This document shows positions 7,658 through 16,587 of a stretch of DNA of 50,446 bases, one piece after another. Each line of letters begins with the position of its first letter. Within the stretch, counting starts at the first letter, position 1. The notes beneath the pieces are model-generated. The model was not told where the DNA came from. It ran no database searches and saw nothing but the letters and a program-made list of their open reading frames with translations. Where the stretch lies: NCBI GenBank assembly GCA_000404785.1, contig ASNI01000014.1:1-50446 (forward strand). Direction: 5' to 3'. Source of the stretch: Cloacimonetes bacterium SCGC AAA252-N17. Lineage in GTDB: Bacteria > Cloacimonadota > Cloacimonadia > JGIOTU-2. Position numbers and translations under genes: made by a program.

Positions 7658-8284
7658 ATGAAAAAAATAATTTTGATAGTAATCGTGATACTTTTCATGG
7701 ACAGTGTCTATTGTGATGAAAAGCAGGACATGAGTACCATCTTAAATCCACACATTTTTAATAATAACCTGTATGCACAAAACGATCTTCTTACTAATAA
7801 AACAAATGATGCTCAACATGTTACAAAGGAAACAATCTCGATTACACCAATGCTGAAAAGACCCAAAACTTGTTTCTCACTCTCACTCGATACGATCATA
7901 TTACCGGGCATACAGTTGGGGTACGGATGGATAGTCTATGATTCCACCTACACATCGGAAGAGTTCATAACGATACATGCTAATACTCTCGGAACAATAA
8001 CTGCTATCGGAATATACTTGAAAAAAACTAATTTTAAAAATGAAGAAAGAGTTGGATGGTTTGGATTTTGGAAGTTAGGTATCGATTATGGAATCACTGA
8101 TTTATTTATTGCTGGTCCTGGTGTTGCAAGCTCGTCAAGTGGAAATAAACCTTTGATATTTCCCATCATCTCAGCAGGTTTGGGATATAGTTGGAAAGTA
8201 GGGAATAATTCATTTTATAGAATAACAGGAGATGTTGGCATTAAATTACTTATTGCAAATATAACATTGTCTTATGTATTTTAA
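7658..8284 (+). CDS. exported protein, possibly small outer-membrane beta-barrel
   Basis: 208 residues. A signal peptide of about 19 residues (MKKIILIVIVILFMDSVYC) is followed by a low-complexity N-terminal part and then, from about residue 66, alternating hydrophobic/polar stretches rich in G, Y, W and F, ending ITLSYVF. A terminal aromatic residue after a beta strand is typical of outer-membrane barrels. No family is recognised. AGAGG stands a few bases before the ATG. It is a single gene between two gaps. A periplasmic beta-sandwich is the alternative. Confidence 0.65.
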   Translation: MKKIILIVIVILFMDSVYCDEKQDMSTILNPHIFNNNLYAQNDLLTNKTNDAQHVTKETISITPMLKRPKTCFSLSLDTIILPGIQLGYGWIVYDSTYTSEEFITIHANTLGTITAIGIYLKKTNFKNEERVGWFGFWKLGIDYGITDLFIAGPGVASSSSGNKPLIFPIISAGLGYSWKVGNNSFYRITGDVGIKLLIANITLSYVF

Positions 8285-8444
8285 GGACTGTAATAAAATA
8301 ATTATTTTGAATTTATAATAGTAGAATTATGATTATAAATTCTCACAAAATAATAAATTACTTGATTAAAAATTTATCACTTCCAAATCTTTAACAAATA
8401 TTAAAATTATTATAAATAAAAATATATTCATGTCAGGAGGAAAG

Positions 8445-10073
8445 GTGAAAATAAAAAAAGTCATCTTATCTGTAATTGTATTTTCCATCACTCTTCAGCT
8501 CCTTTTCTGTTCATCGGCAGCAGTTGCCAAAAAGAATGAACCCAAAGAAGGAGTCCGCGTTGCCGTGTGGGGCTTTCATTACAATGATCTTGATAGCCGT
8601 ACTATGTGCAACAAATATCTCCCCCCTGATTTTCAGGAAGTAGGAAAAGAAAATCCCGGGATCATTATGATCTCTGAGAAGGATGTGGATAAGGCGCTTG
8701 GAAAAATTAAGATCGAAGAACTTGATCAAGCCATCGTTAACAACCTGGCACAAAAGGTCGATTCCCAGATCAATATCTGGGGAAATATCTCCCAGATAGA
8801 ATCCACACTTTACAATCTTATTGTATTCATTTTTGATGTTCAGACCAATGAGATCAAATATGAGCAGATGCAGGTAGAGAAGAAGAAAGAAGAGCGTCTG
8901 AAAGCTGCCCAGAAAGTTATTGATATGGCTATCGAAATGTGCGGTTCTGCAGAAACCAAAGCTATGGAAATCGCTATGAATTTCTTCAATTCGGAGCAAT
9001 ATCCAGATGCAAAAAAGGCGTTCAAAAAAGTGCTGGAGCTCAATCCAAACGAAAAGGAAGCACATCTTTACCTTGCTTACATCAGTGCACTGGAAGGAGA
9101 TTACACAACAGCGATCGAATATTATGACAAAGCGCTCGATATCGATCCAAACTATATCATAGCTCTTGAAGGACTTGCCTGGTCATATAAAATGATCGAA
9201 GATTATGAGCTCGCATCAGAAACCTATCGACAGCTTGCAGAACTTGAAGAAGGCAACATTGATTATGTGCTCTGCATTGGTGAAATCTGCTGTATGACCG
9301 ACAATTTTAATGGTTCCGTTGATGCATACAATCTTGTACTTGAAATTGATTCCAATTGTGTTAAAGCTCATCAATCACTCGGAATTCTTTATTTTGAAGA
9401 AGATCAATACGATGATGCGATTCCTCACCTTCGTGCTGTGATAGATGTAGGTGTAGAAGATAGTGATATCCTTAAAAAACTGGCTATTGCGTATCAAAAA
9501 ACCGGTCGGATCGACGAAGCAATTCAGCAGAACATTGAGATCGTCGAGAAAAATCCGAATTCTACAGCGCCCTATCTGAATCTTGCTGCCATTTATGTCA
9601 CTCAACGGGATTTCACAGAAGCTCTCGATGCATTGAATAAATACATCGAACTCATGCCTGATTCTGAGATCGGGTATAACCGAATTGCTGATGTGTACCG
9701 TCAGATGAAGGAGTATGATAAAGCTATTCAGTATGCACAAAAATCAGGAGAGATCGCACCAGGACGTCCCGAACCCTATCTCATTTTGGGCGAGATAGAT
9801 AATGAACGCGGGTATCAAAATTATCAGATTTTTATCAATTATGATGAAAAGGCAAAGAATCCTGAATTCAGTGCTGAATATGATAAATATAACAAACTGC
9901 GTATAGAAAATAAAAAGAAATCAAATGCCTATTTTACATCTGCAAAAGCATATTACGAGAAAGCAAATACATTGACTTCCGATTATTTCATGCAGGAGCG
10001 TTTGAAGGATAAGATCGAGCTGGTAAGCAAACTTATCGAAGAAACAAAGCATGATCCCTTCTACGATGAATAA
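8445..10073 (+). CDS. exported TPR-repeat protein
   Basis: About 542 residues. I prefer the GTG at 8445, because GGAGG ends four bases before it; the ATG at 8430 lies upstream of that ribosome site. The N-terminus is a signal sequence (VKIKKVILSVIVFSITLQLLFCSS), with a cysteine that may be lipidated although the lipobox is imperfect. Residues about 40-150 resemble a periplasmic sensor-like alpha/beta domain. From about 190 to 460 there are at least seven tetratricopeptide repeats, for example EAHLYLAYISALEGDYTTAI and ALEGLAWSYKMIEDYELASE. TPR arrays scaffold protein complexes; the partner is unknown. The gene overlaps glyQ by eight bases, so the two are translated from one message. Confidence 0.8.
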   Translation: MKIKKVILSVIVFSITLQLLFCSSAAVAKKNEPKEGVRVAVWGFHYNDLDSRTMCNKYLPPDFQEVGKENPGIIMISEKDVDKALGKIKIEELDQAIVNNLAQKVDSQINIWGNISQIESTLYNLIVFIFDVQTNEIKYEQMQVEKKKEERLKAAQKVIDMAIEMCGSAETKAMEIAMNFFNSEQYPDAKKAFKKVLELNPNEKEAHLYLAYISALEGDYTTAIEYYDKALDIDPNYIIALEGLAWSYKMIEDYELASETYRQLAELEEGNIDYVLCIGEICCMTDNFNGSVDAYNLVLEIDSNCVKAHQSLGILYFEEDQYDDAIPHLRAVIDVGVEDSDILKKLAIAYQKTGRIDEAIQQNIEIVEKNPNSTAPYLNLAAIYVTQRDFTEALDALNKYIELMPDSEIGYNRIADVYRQMKEYDKAIQYAQKSGEIAPGRPEPYLILGEIDNERGYQNYQIFINYDEKAKNPEFSAEYDKYNKLRIENKKKSNAYFTSAKAYYEKANTLTSDYFMQERLKDKIELVSKLIEETKHDPFYDE

Positions 10074-10920
10074 GCCCTTGACTTTTCAGCAGATAATATT
10101 CCATCTACAAAAATTTTGGGATTCACAGGGCTGCATAATACGCCAGCCCTATGATGTAGAAATGGGTGCAGGCACTTTTCATCCAGCTACCTTTTTCGGG
10201 ACTCTTTCCAATAAAGATGAGCGGATCGCCTACGTTCAGCCATCAAGGCGTCCCAAGGATGGACGTTACGGTGATAATCCTAACCGATTGCAGCATTATT
10301 ACCAATTTCAGGTCATCATCAAACCTTCGCCTGATGATATTCAGGAGCTGTATCTGAAGAGTTTGGAAGCCATCGGAACACCAATTAAGGAACACGATGT
10401 GCGTTTCGTGGAAGATGACTGGGAATCACCGACACTTGGTGCAGCAGGTCTCGGCTGGGAAGTGTGGCTTGACAGCATGGAAATTTCGCAATTCACATAT
10501 TTCCAGCAGATCGCAGGATACGAGCTGAAATCTGTGCCCGTAGAACTCACTTACGGTTTGGAACGGATCGCTATGTACATTCAGCAAGTCGATCATTTCA
10601 AGGATATCAAATGGAATGATACCATGACCTATGAAGATGTGTATATGACGAGCGAAAAGCATTTCTGCGAGTTCAATTTCAAAACTGCAAATGTTGATAT
10701 GCTTTTCAGCGAGTTTGACCGCTATGAAAAAGAAGTTTCCAGGCAGGTGGAATTCGGTCTTGTATATCCCGCCTATGATTATGTGCTCAAATGTTCCCAT
10801 GTATTTAATCTACTCGATGCACGCGGTGCGATCAGTGTTTCGGAAAGAGCATTGTATATAAAAAGAATAAGAAATCTGGCAAAAAGTTGTGCGAAAGCAT
10901 TTTGGGAAACTGGAGAGTAG
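10066..10920 (+). CDS. glyQ: glycyl-tRNA synthetase alpha subunit
   Basis: Catalytic alpha subunit of the bacterial alpha2-beta2 glycyl-tRNA synthetase, which charges tRNA-Gly. Family hallmarks are FWDSQGCIIRQPYDVEMGAGTFHP, the motif YVQPSRRPKDGRYGDNPNRL, and LGAAGLGWEVWLDSMEISQFTYFQ. Length is about 284 residues from the ATG at 10066, as usual; an in-frame ATG at 10051 would add five residues absent from the family. It overlaps the TPR gene's stop. The beta subunit gene glyS, which normally follows, is not here: the next gene belongs to an AT-rich island. The enzyme needs glyS, so it must be elsewhere in the genome. Confidence 0.97.
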   Translation: MNKPLTFQQIIFHLQKFWDSQGCIIRQPYDVEMGAGTFHPATFFGTLSNKDERIAYVQPSRRPKDGRYGDNPNRLQHYYQFQVIIKPSPDDIQELYLKSLEAIGTPIKEHDVRFVEDDWESPTLGAAGLGWEVWLDSMEISQFTYFQQIAGYELKSVPVELTYGLERIAMYIQQVDHFKDIKWNDTMTYEDVYMTSEKHFCEFNFKTANVDMLFSEFDRYEKEVSRQVEFGLVYPAYDYVLKCSHVFNLLDARGAISVSERALYIKRIRNLAKSCAKAFWETGE

Positions 10921-11019
10921 AAACTTGACACTTAATTTCTTAATGTCCAGCTTCAATTGCCAGGTTTCAAATATAGGGAGCTTAGATGCAACAGAATTAT
11001 AAAAAAGTTGGAGGAAGAA

Positions 11020-14000
11020 ATGAAAAAATTTGCATTAATATTAGTAATACTTTTTTGCATAAAAATAACAATAGCCAATGCTGTTCCCATTGAAATAGAA
11101 TGGGAAAAAACGATTGGAAGCTCTAGATATGATGGTGCAAGTAAAATAATACAAGCTATTGATGAAGGATTCGTGATATGTGGATGGATTGACGGTGACT
11201 GGAATCCATGGAAAAGTGAAAGTAACTATTCAATTTTGAAGCTAGATAAACACGGTATTATTAAGTGGGAAAAAAGTATTGGGGAGCAAGGGGGATATGG
11301 AGGTACTAGTGATTATGCAAATTGCATGATACAAACAAATGATGGAGATTTAATTATATGTGGGTATTCAGAAACGATTTTTTCATGGGAGTCTAATTCT
11401 GAATATCATAGTTCTACACAAGATCGTGAAGGTGTTTGTCGAGTTTTAAAAATAAGTAGTACCGGAAAAATAATTTGGAATAAGCGATATGGAATGTCAG
11501 ATGTACGACAACATGCAACTGGAAATTCTATTATCCAGGCCAATAATAATGAATATTTAATATTGGATGATATTTCGATATTTAAAATCAACAGTAAGGG
11601 ACATCTCATTTGGCAAAAGTTAATCCCTGGAAAAAATAGAGGGAAAAATAAATCTTATCCAAAATCAATTACTAAAACAATTGAAGGTGGATATGCTTTA
11701 TGTGGAAAAGTTGAGGGTTGGGGTGGGTATAGTTCATCCTTTTGGACAATTAAAATAGATGATGACTGTAAAATTGAATGGGAAAAAACATATGGTGGTG
11801 ATGGTTATGAAGGAGCTAATGAAATAATTCAAACTATCGATGGTGGTTATGTGGTTTGTGGTTATACATCTTCAAAAGGAGCAGGGGGAAAAGATGTTTG
11901 GATAGTAAAATTAAACAAATTGGGTGAAATTGAATGGGATAAAACATTTGGAGATTGTGGTTATGATTTAGCTAATTCAATTATTCAAACATACGATGGA
12001 GGATTTGCAATATGTGGCAAGAAAGAAGATGGTTATATTGAAGAAATCCAGAGCTTCATTATCGAAAAAAGATGGAATTCAAAAACTGATAATTTCTGGA
12101 TAATTAAATTAGATCGAAGCGGCACATTAGAGTGGGATAAAATGTTTGATAGTGGCTACAATGATCAGGCAAACTCAATCGTTCAGACTAATGATGGAGG
12201 ATTTGCTATTTGCGGGTACAGAGATTATGATAGGGATGAAAAGGATAGTAATATTTGGATTGTAAAATTAGAAAATCCAGACTTCATATCTAAAAAAGAA
12301 AATTTGCTAATTCAAAAAAAAGAGGAAATGAGAAATTTAGCAAACTTCTTTTTAAAAAAAGGTGAATTTGAAACCAATGACGAATATAATGAAAGAATAA
12401 GCAAAGGTAAAAAAGAGAAGCAAGAAATTGAAAATAAATATGAATTAAAAATTGGCAAAGCAAGAGAAGAATTTAAAGAAATGCAAAAAGTCGAAATTGC
12501 TAGAAAGGAACAAGAAATAAAACAAAAAATTCGTCAATCTCTTGCTGAAGCAAGTTTTCAAATACATTATTTAGGAACATATAATGCTGAATCAGAAACT
12601 TTTCCAATTACTATTAACAATAAAACTGAATATATTAAAATTCCAAGAGCTGAAGCAAAAGATTTTAAAGAAAATTGGCAAAACGCTGAAATCCGTGGAA
12701 TGAAACAACTGAGAAAAGACTTAGAAACATATGAATATTTTAATCTTGTAATTGTTCATCCGACAACAGGTAATATGTATAAGTTTGGTGAGCAAAGGAA
12801 AGACATTGTTGGTCTTGAAGAACTCTCAACTCAAATAGTTTCAACTAAATCGGTTATTCCTCCTTCCCTATCATTAAGAGCAAGCCTTTCTGAAACAAAT
12901 AATAATAATTTTTTAGATGCAGAAGAAAAAGGAAGAATTCTCGTAGAAGTATCAAATACTGGAGAAGGTACTGCTTTTGGTGTTATTGTTGACCTGAAAA
13001 ATAAAACTAATGATCCTAATGTATATTATTCAAAATCAAGAGTTGCAGGTGAAATCCAACCAGGAAAAACAAAAACTCTTGAGTTTGAGGTTGAAGCAAA
13101 AGTTACAGTTGAAAGAACCTTTCAAACTTTTATTATTTCTGCTGAAGAAAGTAATGGTTTTAATCCTGAAACGATAAAACTTACTTTTGAAACTTACCCT
13201 TTGCTTTTACCTGAAATTTCTATGATTGACTATGGTGTTTCGACTGCATCGGGAGATAGTAGAATTATTCCAGGTGAAACAGCAAATATTAAACTTCGTT
13301 TTCAAAATATTGGCAAAGGTGATGCAAATGATATCATATTTAAGATGAATTTACCTCTAAATGTATATTTTGCTCCTGAGAGTAAACAAGAATTTTCTTT
13401 TACTAAAATAAGTTCTGGGAAATATAAAGACCTTGATTTTTCAATTTTAACAAGTAATAAAGTAGGTAATCAGGTTGAAATTACTGTTTCAATGACTGAA
13501 AAATATACAAATAAAAAATTCCCATTTACTTTGGAAATTGATAAACAACTTCAAACCATTCAGGAATTTGTTGAAAAAGGAAAAGAACAAGAAATTAAGC
13601 CAATTCAAATAGCTTCAGAGCTTACAGTAGATATTGCTAAAAATATTCCAATAACTTCAGTAAAAAATCATGATGCTATTGCAGTTGTTATTGGTAATCG
13701 TGACTATTTGAAAACAAAAAATGTGAATTTTGCTATAAATGATGTGAGTTTAATAAAGGAATATTTAATAAAGACTTTAGGTTATAAGGATGGCAATATT
13801 TTCTTTATAAAGAATGCTTCAAAAGGTGAGTTTGAATTGTATTTTGGCACTAAGGACAATTACTTTGGGAAACTATATAATACAGTAAAGGAAAACAAAT
13901 CTGATATTTTTGTATATTATTCCGGGCATGGTGGTCCTGGTTCAAAGGATGAGAAAGCTTATTTTATTCCTATAGAATGTGACCCAAATTATGTTGAATT

Positions 14001-14433
14001 GGGCGGTTATTCATTAGATACATTTTATAGGAATCTTTCTAAAATACCAGCAAAATCAATAACAGTTATTTTAGATGCATGTTTTTCCGGAGTAGATATT
14101 ATTGAAAGTGTGTCACCTATTATACCAAAAGTGGATAATCCGATAATTACTTTGGAAAAAGGTATAGTATTCACAAGCTCTAAAAATGAAGAATATTCAT
14201 GTTGGTATAATGAAAAAAATCATGGGATGTTTACTTATTTCTTTTTGAAAGCTATTCATGATAAAAATGCTGATAATAATAATGACAATAATCTAACTGT
14301 AAGTGAAATTTATAACTTTATTTCTGATAATACAGAAGGCATTCCATATTTTGCTCGAAGAATTCATGGACGTGAGCAACATCCAATGATTTTTGGACAG
14401 GATAAAGAAAGAGTATTTATTGAATATAAATAA
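11020..14433 (+). CDS. exported seven-repeat propeller protein with metacaspase-like C-terminal domain
   Basis: 1137 residues from the ATG at 11020 (GGAGGAAGAA directly upstream; an in-frame ATG at 10957 lacks a ribosome site and would bury the signal peptide). Order: signal peptide (about 1-22); seven repeats of the form W-x-K-x-x-G...A-x-x-I-x-x-T-x-DGG-x-x-x-CG (about 25-420), the number expected for a closed beta-propeller; a charged coiled coil (about 424-508); a mixed domain (to about 610); two Ig-like segments (about 617-860); and a caspase-type domain (about 880-1137). In the last, H970 in YYSGHGG and C1021 in LDACFSG are the catalytic pair of clan CD peptidases. So it is probably an active periplasmic or surface cysteine peptidase. 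The gene is much more AT-rich than glyQ before it, which suggests transfer. A DUF4384-like gene follows 18 bp later. Confidence 0.85.
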   Translation: MKKFALILVILFCIKITIANAVPIEIEWEKTIGSSRYDGASKIIQAIDEGFVICGWIDGDWNPWKSESNYSILKLDKHGIIKWEKSIGEQGGYGGTSDYANCMIQTNDGDLIICGYSETIFSWESNSEYHSSTQDREGVCRVLKISSTGKIIWNKRYGMSDVRQHATGNSIIQANNNEYLILDDISIFKINSKGHLIWQKLIPGKNRGKNKSYPKSITKTIEGGYALCGKVEGWGGYSSSFWTIKIDDDCKIEWEKTYGGDGYEGANEIIQTIDGGYVVCGYTSSKGAGGKDVWIVKLNKLGEIEWDKTFGDCGYDLANSIIQTYDGGFAICGKKEDGYIEEIQSFIIEKRWNSKTDNFWIIKLDRSGTLEWDKMFDSGYNDQANSIVQTNDGGFAICGYRDYDRDEKDSNIWIVKLENPDFISKKENLLIQKKEEMRNLANFFLKKGEFETNDEYNERISKGKKEKQEIENKYELKIGKAREEFKEMQKVEIARKEQEIKQKIRQSLAEASFQIHYLGTYNAESETFPITINNKTEYIKIPRAEAKDFKENWQNAEIRGMKQLRKDLETYEYFNLVIVHPTTGNMYKFGEQRKDIVGLEELSTQIVSTKSVIPPSLSLRASLSETNNNNFLDAEEKGRILVEVSNTGEGTAFGVIVDLKNKTNDPNVYYSKSRVAGEIQPGKTKTLEFEVEAKVTVERTFQTFIISAEESNGFNPETIKLTFETYPLLLPEISMIDYGVSTASGDSRIIPGETANIKLRFQNIGKGDANDIIFKMNLPLNVYFAPESKQEFSFTKISSGKYKDLDFSILTSNKVGNQVEITVSMTEKYTNKKFPFTLEIDKQLQTIQEFVEKGKEQEIKPIQIASELTVDIAKNIPITSVKNHDAIAVVIGNRDYLKTKNVNFAINDVSLIKEYLIKTLGYKDGNIFFIKNASKGEFELYFGTKDNYFGKLYNTVKENKSDIFVYYSGHGGPGSKDEKAYFIPIECDPNYVELGGYSLDTFYRNLSKIPAKSITVILDACFSGVDIIESVSPIIPKVDNPIITLEKGIVFTSSKNEEYSCWYNEKNHGMFTYFFLKAIHDKNADNNNDNNLTVSEIYNFISDNTEGIPYFARRIHGREQHPMIFGQDKERVFIEYK

Positions 14434-14463
14434 TAAATTATTCCTATAAATATGAAAGAAATT

Positions 14464-15345
14464 ATGAATAAAACAATATTAACAATAATAACATTATTTA
14501 TGCTATTTTGTTGTTCACAAAACAATTCTATTATATCAAAGCAACTACATAAAGTTGAAACTATTTACCTGTCAGAAAAAGAAGATATTAAAGATTTAGG
14601 GAATGGGTGTTTTGAAGTAACCAGTTCAGCTATCATACAAAACATATCCCCTGAAGAGGCAAGGGATCTTGCTATTCAAAAAGCTTGTAAAATTGCAATT
14701 GAATATTACAGTGGCGTTGAAGTAACAGGTAGAACTTCTCTTATTCAAGCTGAGAGCAATGATAGAATTCAAATAGATCATTTCTCCAATCTTATTAATC
14801 AAACTTCACAAGGGATTATACTTAAAAAAGAAATATTGGAAGAGAAAACAGAATCGATTGGAAATATTTTACAAAAAGTTATTATAATAAAAGTAAAAAT
14901 CGGAAAGCAAAAGGGAGAAATTGATCCATATTTTAAATTAGAAGCTAATTTGAATAAAGAATATTTTCTTGAAGGTGAAACACTTGAACTTACTGTTATA
15001 CCATCACAGGATTGTTACTTAACCATTTTAAATATTACTTCTAATGAGAATGTAACCACTATTTTTCCAAATCAATATAGAAAAGATAATTTTGTAAAAT
15101 CTAAAGATGTTTTTTCACTACCAAATGATTATGATAAATCAATTGGTTTAATATATGAATTAAGTCTTATTCCAGATAGAACTGAAGATACTGAAATAGT
15201 AAAAATAATAGCCACTAAGAAACCAGTTAATTTTAAAGTTGATGGAAATTTTCAAACTGCTTTTGAATCATTACAAAACTGGTTAATTACAATTCCTCGC
15301 AATGAAATCGAAGAAGTTGATTTGCAATATTATATCTATAAATGA
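14464..15345 (+). CDS. DUF4384-like exported protein, partner of the metacaspase-like protein
   Basis: About 293 residues (an ATG 12 bases upstream is the alternative start; neither has a strong ribosome site). The N-terminus is a signal or lipoprotein signal ending MLFCCSQ. Residues about 45-140 resemble LPP20-type domains found on surface lipoproteins (PEEARDLAIQKACKIAIEYYSGVEV). Residues about 165-250 match the DUF4384 pattern: LNKEYFLEGETLELTVIPSQDCYLTIL, then TIFPNQ, then an end strand. DUF4384 is often fused to or encoded beside bacterial caspase-like proteins, which supports a shared function here. Same AT-rich composition as its neighbours. The domain calls are from pattern memory, not a search. 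Confidence 0.7.
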   Translation: MNKTILTIITLFMLFCCSQNNSIISKQLHKVETIYLSEKEDIKDLGNGCFEVTSSAIIQNISPEEARDLAIQKACKIAIEYYSGVEVTGRTSLIQAESNDRIQIDHFSNLINQTSQGIILKKEILEEKTESIGNILQKVIIIKVKIGKQKGEIDPYFKLEANLNKEYFLEGETLELTVIPSQDCYLTILNITSNENVTTIFPNQYRKDNFVKSKDVFSLPNDYDKSIGLIYELSLIPDRTEDTEIVKIIATKKPVNFKVDGNFQTAFESLQNWLITIPRNEIEEVDLQYYIYK

Positions 15346-15396
15346 ATTGTTCATTTCAAATATTATGTTTAAATAATAAAATATCAAAGGAATAAA

Positions 15397-16530
15397 ATGA
15401 AACAAAATGACAAAAAACGATTTATTAGTCTTGCTGGTGCGGGTATAGTTATAATTTGCTTTTTTCTACCCTGGGTGAAATTTTCGTGTGCTGGAGTTAC
15501 CAAATATTCTTCAGGTGCTGATTTAGGGGGTGTATTCTGGCTTATATTTATATCAGCATTGGTTATTGTTGGATCATTTTTGTTTTTTAAATTTAAAGAA
15601 CAAATCGAAAAATCTAAGCCAATAATTATTGTAAGTTCGCTAGTTGCTTTAGGTGTATTATTATTTAAATACATAAGTTTTGCAAGTGGAACAAAAACAG
15701 AATTGGGGACAATTTCGCCCAAAGATATAGGGCTTACAATTCAATTTGGAGGTATAGGAACGGTAATAGGATTTTTTATTGCACTTTTTGGCTCAAAATA
15801 TTTAGATGAAAGGAAAATAGAAAATAAACAAAAACTTTTCACTGAAATTGCAGAAAAATATAAAGCAGTTTTTGTTGAAAAATTGGTATCGCTTTACATA
15901 TACGGAAGTGCAACCACGGATGATTTCAATGAGAAATATTCTGACATCAATGTTGCGATCATTCTTGATGATATCTCAATTAAGAATCTCATTAAAGCCC
16001 GAAGCTGCATAAAAACGCTTCGAAAGAAAAATGTAACTGCTCCGCTTTTTCTTACTAAAGAGTATATCATGGATTCGCTGGATTCCTTTCCCATTGAATT
16101 TCTTGCAATAAAAAGTTCTCATCTTACGCTCAAAGGAGATGACCTTTTTGCAGATATCTCGATCGAACCGGATAACATTCGACTTCAGGCAGAGCGCGAA
16201 CTAAAAGGAAAATTGCTTCTAATGCGTGCATCATTCCTTGAGAATATCGATAAGAAAAATGTATTGAACGCACTTGTAGTGAACTCCTTTTCCGCACTCA
16301 TTCCTGTACTGAAAGGTATTCTGTTCTTCAAAGGGTCAGAAATTCCTGTAAATGCATTAGATGTCATAAAAAGAGCATCAGAAATATGTGAGATCGATCT
16401 GTCATCCTTTGAGTCTGCTTACAAAATAAAGAACCGTTATCTGAAACTCAAAAGCGACGAATTCGTAACCTTTTTTGAATCCTACATATCCGCAGTAGAT
16501 TCACTTGCTGAACTCGTAGATAAGTTTTAA
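15397..16530 (+). CDS. membrane protein fused to a nucleotidyltransferase-like domain (apparent chimera)
   Basis: 377 residues. Residues 1-145 contain four hydrophobic helices (about 11-30, 44-65, 74-95 and 110-130) and a short charged stretch. From about residue 160 the protein is soluble: LYIYGSATTDDFNEKYSDINVAIIL is the GS...SD signature of pol-beta-type nucleotidyltransferases, followed by a helical HEPN-like tail. The second acidic motif is weak, so activity is uncertain. The coding composition changes at about 15890: AT-rich before, like the caspase island, and typical of the host after. The simplest reading is that the island's right end fused its last membrane segment in frame to a resident gene. 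AAAGGAA precedes the ATG at 15397. Confidence 0.65.
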   Translation: MKQNDKKRFISLAGAGIVIICFFLPWVKFSCAGVTKYSSGADLGGVFWLIFISALVIVGSFLFFKFKEQIEKSKPIIIVSSLVALGVLLFKYISFASGTKTELGTISPKDIGLTIQFGGIGTVIGFFIALFGSKYLDERKIENKQKLFTEIAEKYKAVFVEKLVSLYIYGSATTDDFNEKYSDINVAIILDDISIKNLIKARSCIKTLRKKNVTAPLFLTKEYIMDSLDSFPIEFLAIKSSHLTLKGDDLFADISIEPDNIRLQAERELKGKLLLMRASFLENIDKKNVLNALVVNSFSALIPVLKGILFFKGSEIPVNALDVIKRASEICEIDLSSFESAYKIKNRYLKLKSDEFVTFFESYISAVDSLAELVDKF

Positions 16531-16587
16531 TCTTTCATATTTGATAATGATTGTTGTAAGCACTGTTCGTGCGGTGAAGTAGTTATT

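Noticed and set aside
7465..7698. 77-codon minus-strand frame in the gap before 7658
   Set aside because: It overlaps the start of the exported-protein gene, has no ribosome site and no protein-like pattern.
8511..9065. Open frame of 184 codons on the minus strand
   Set aside because: Antisense to the TPR protein; Phe/Leu/Ile-rich as expected of a mirror frame, with no start context.
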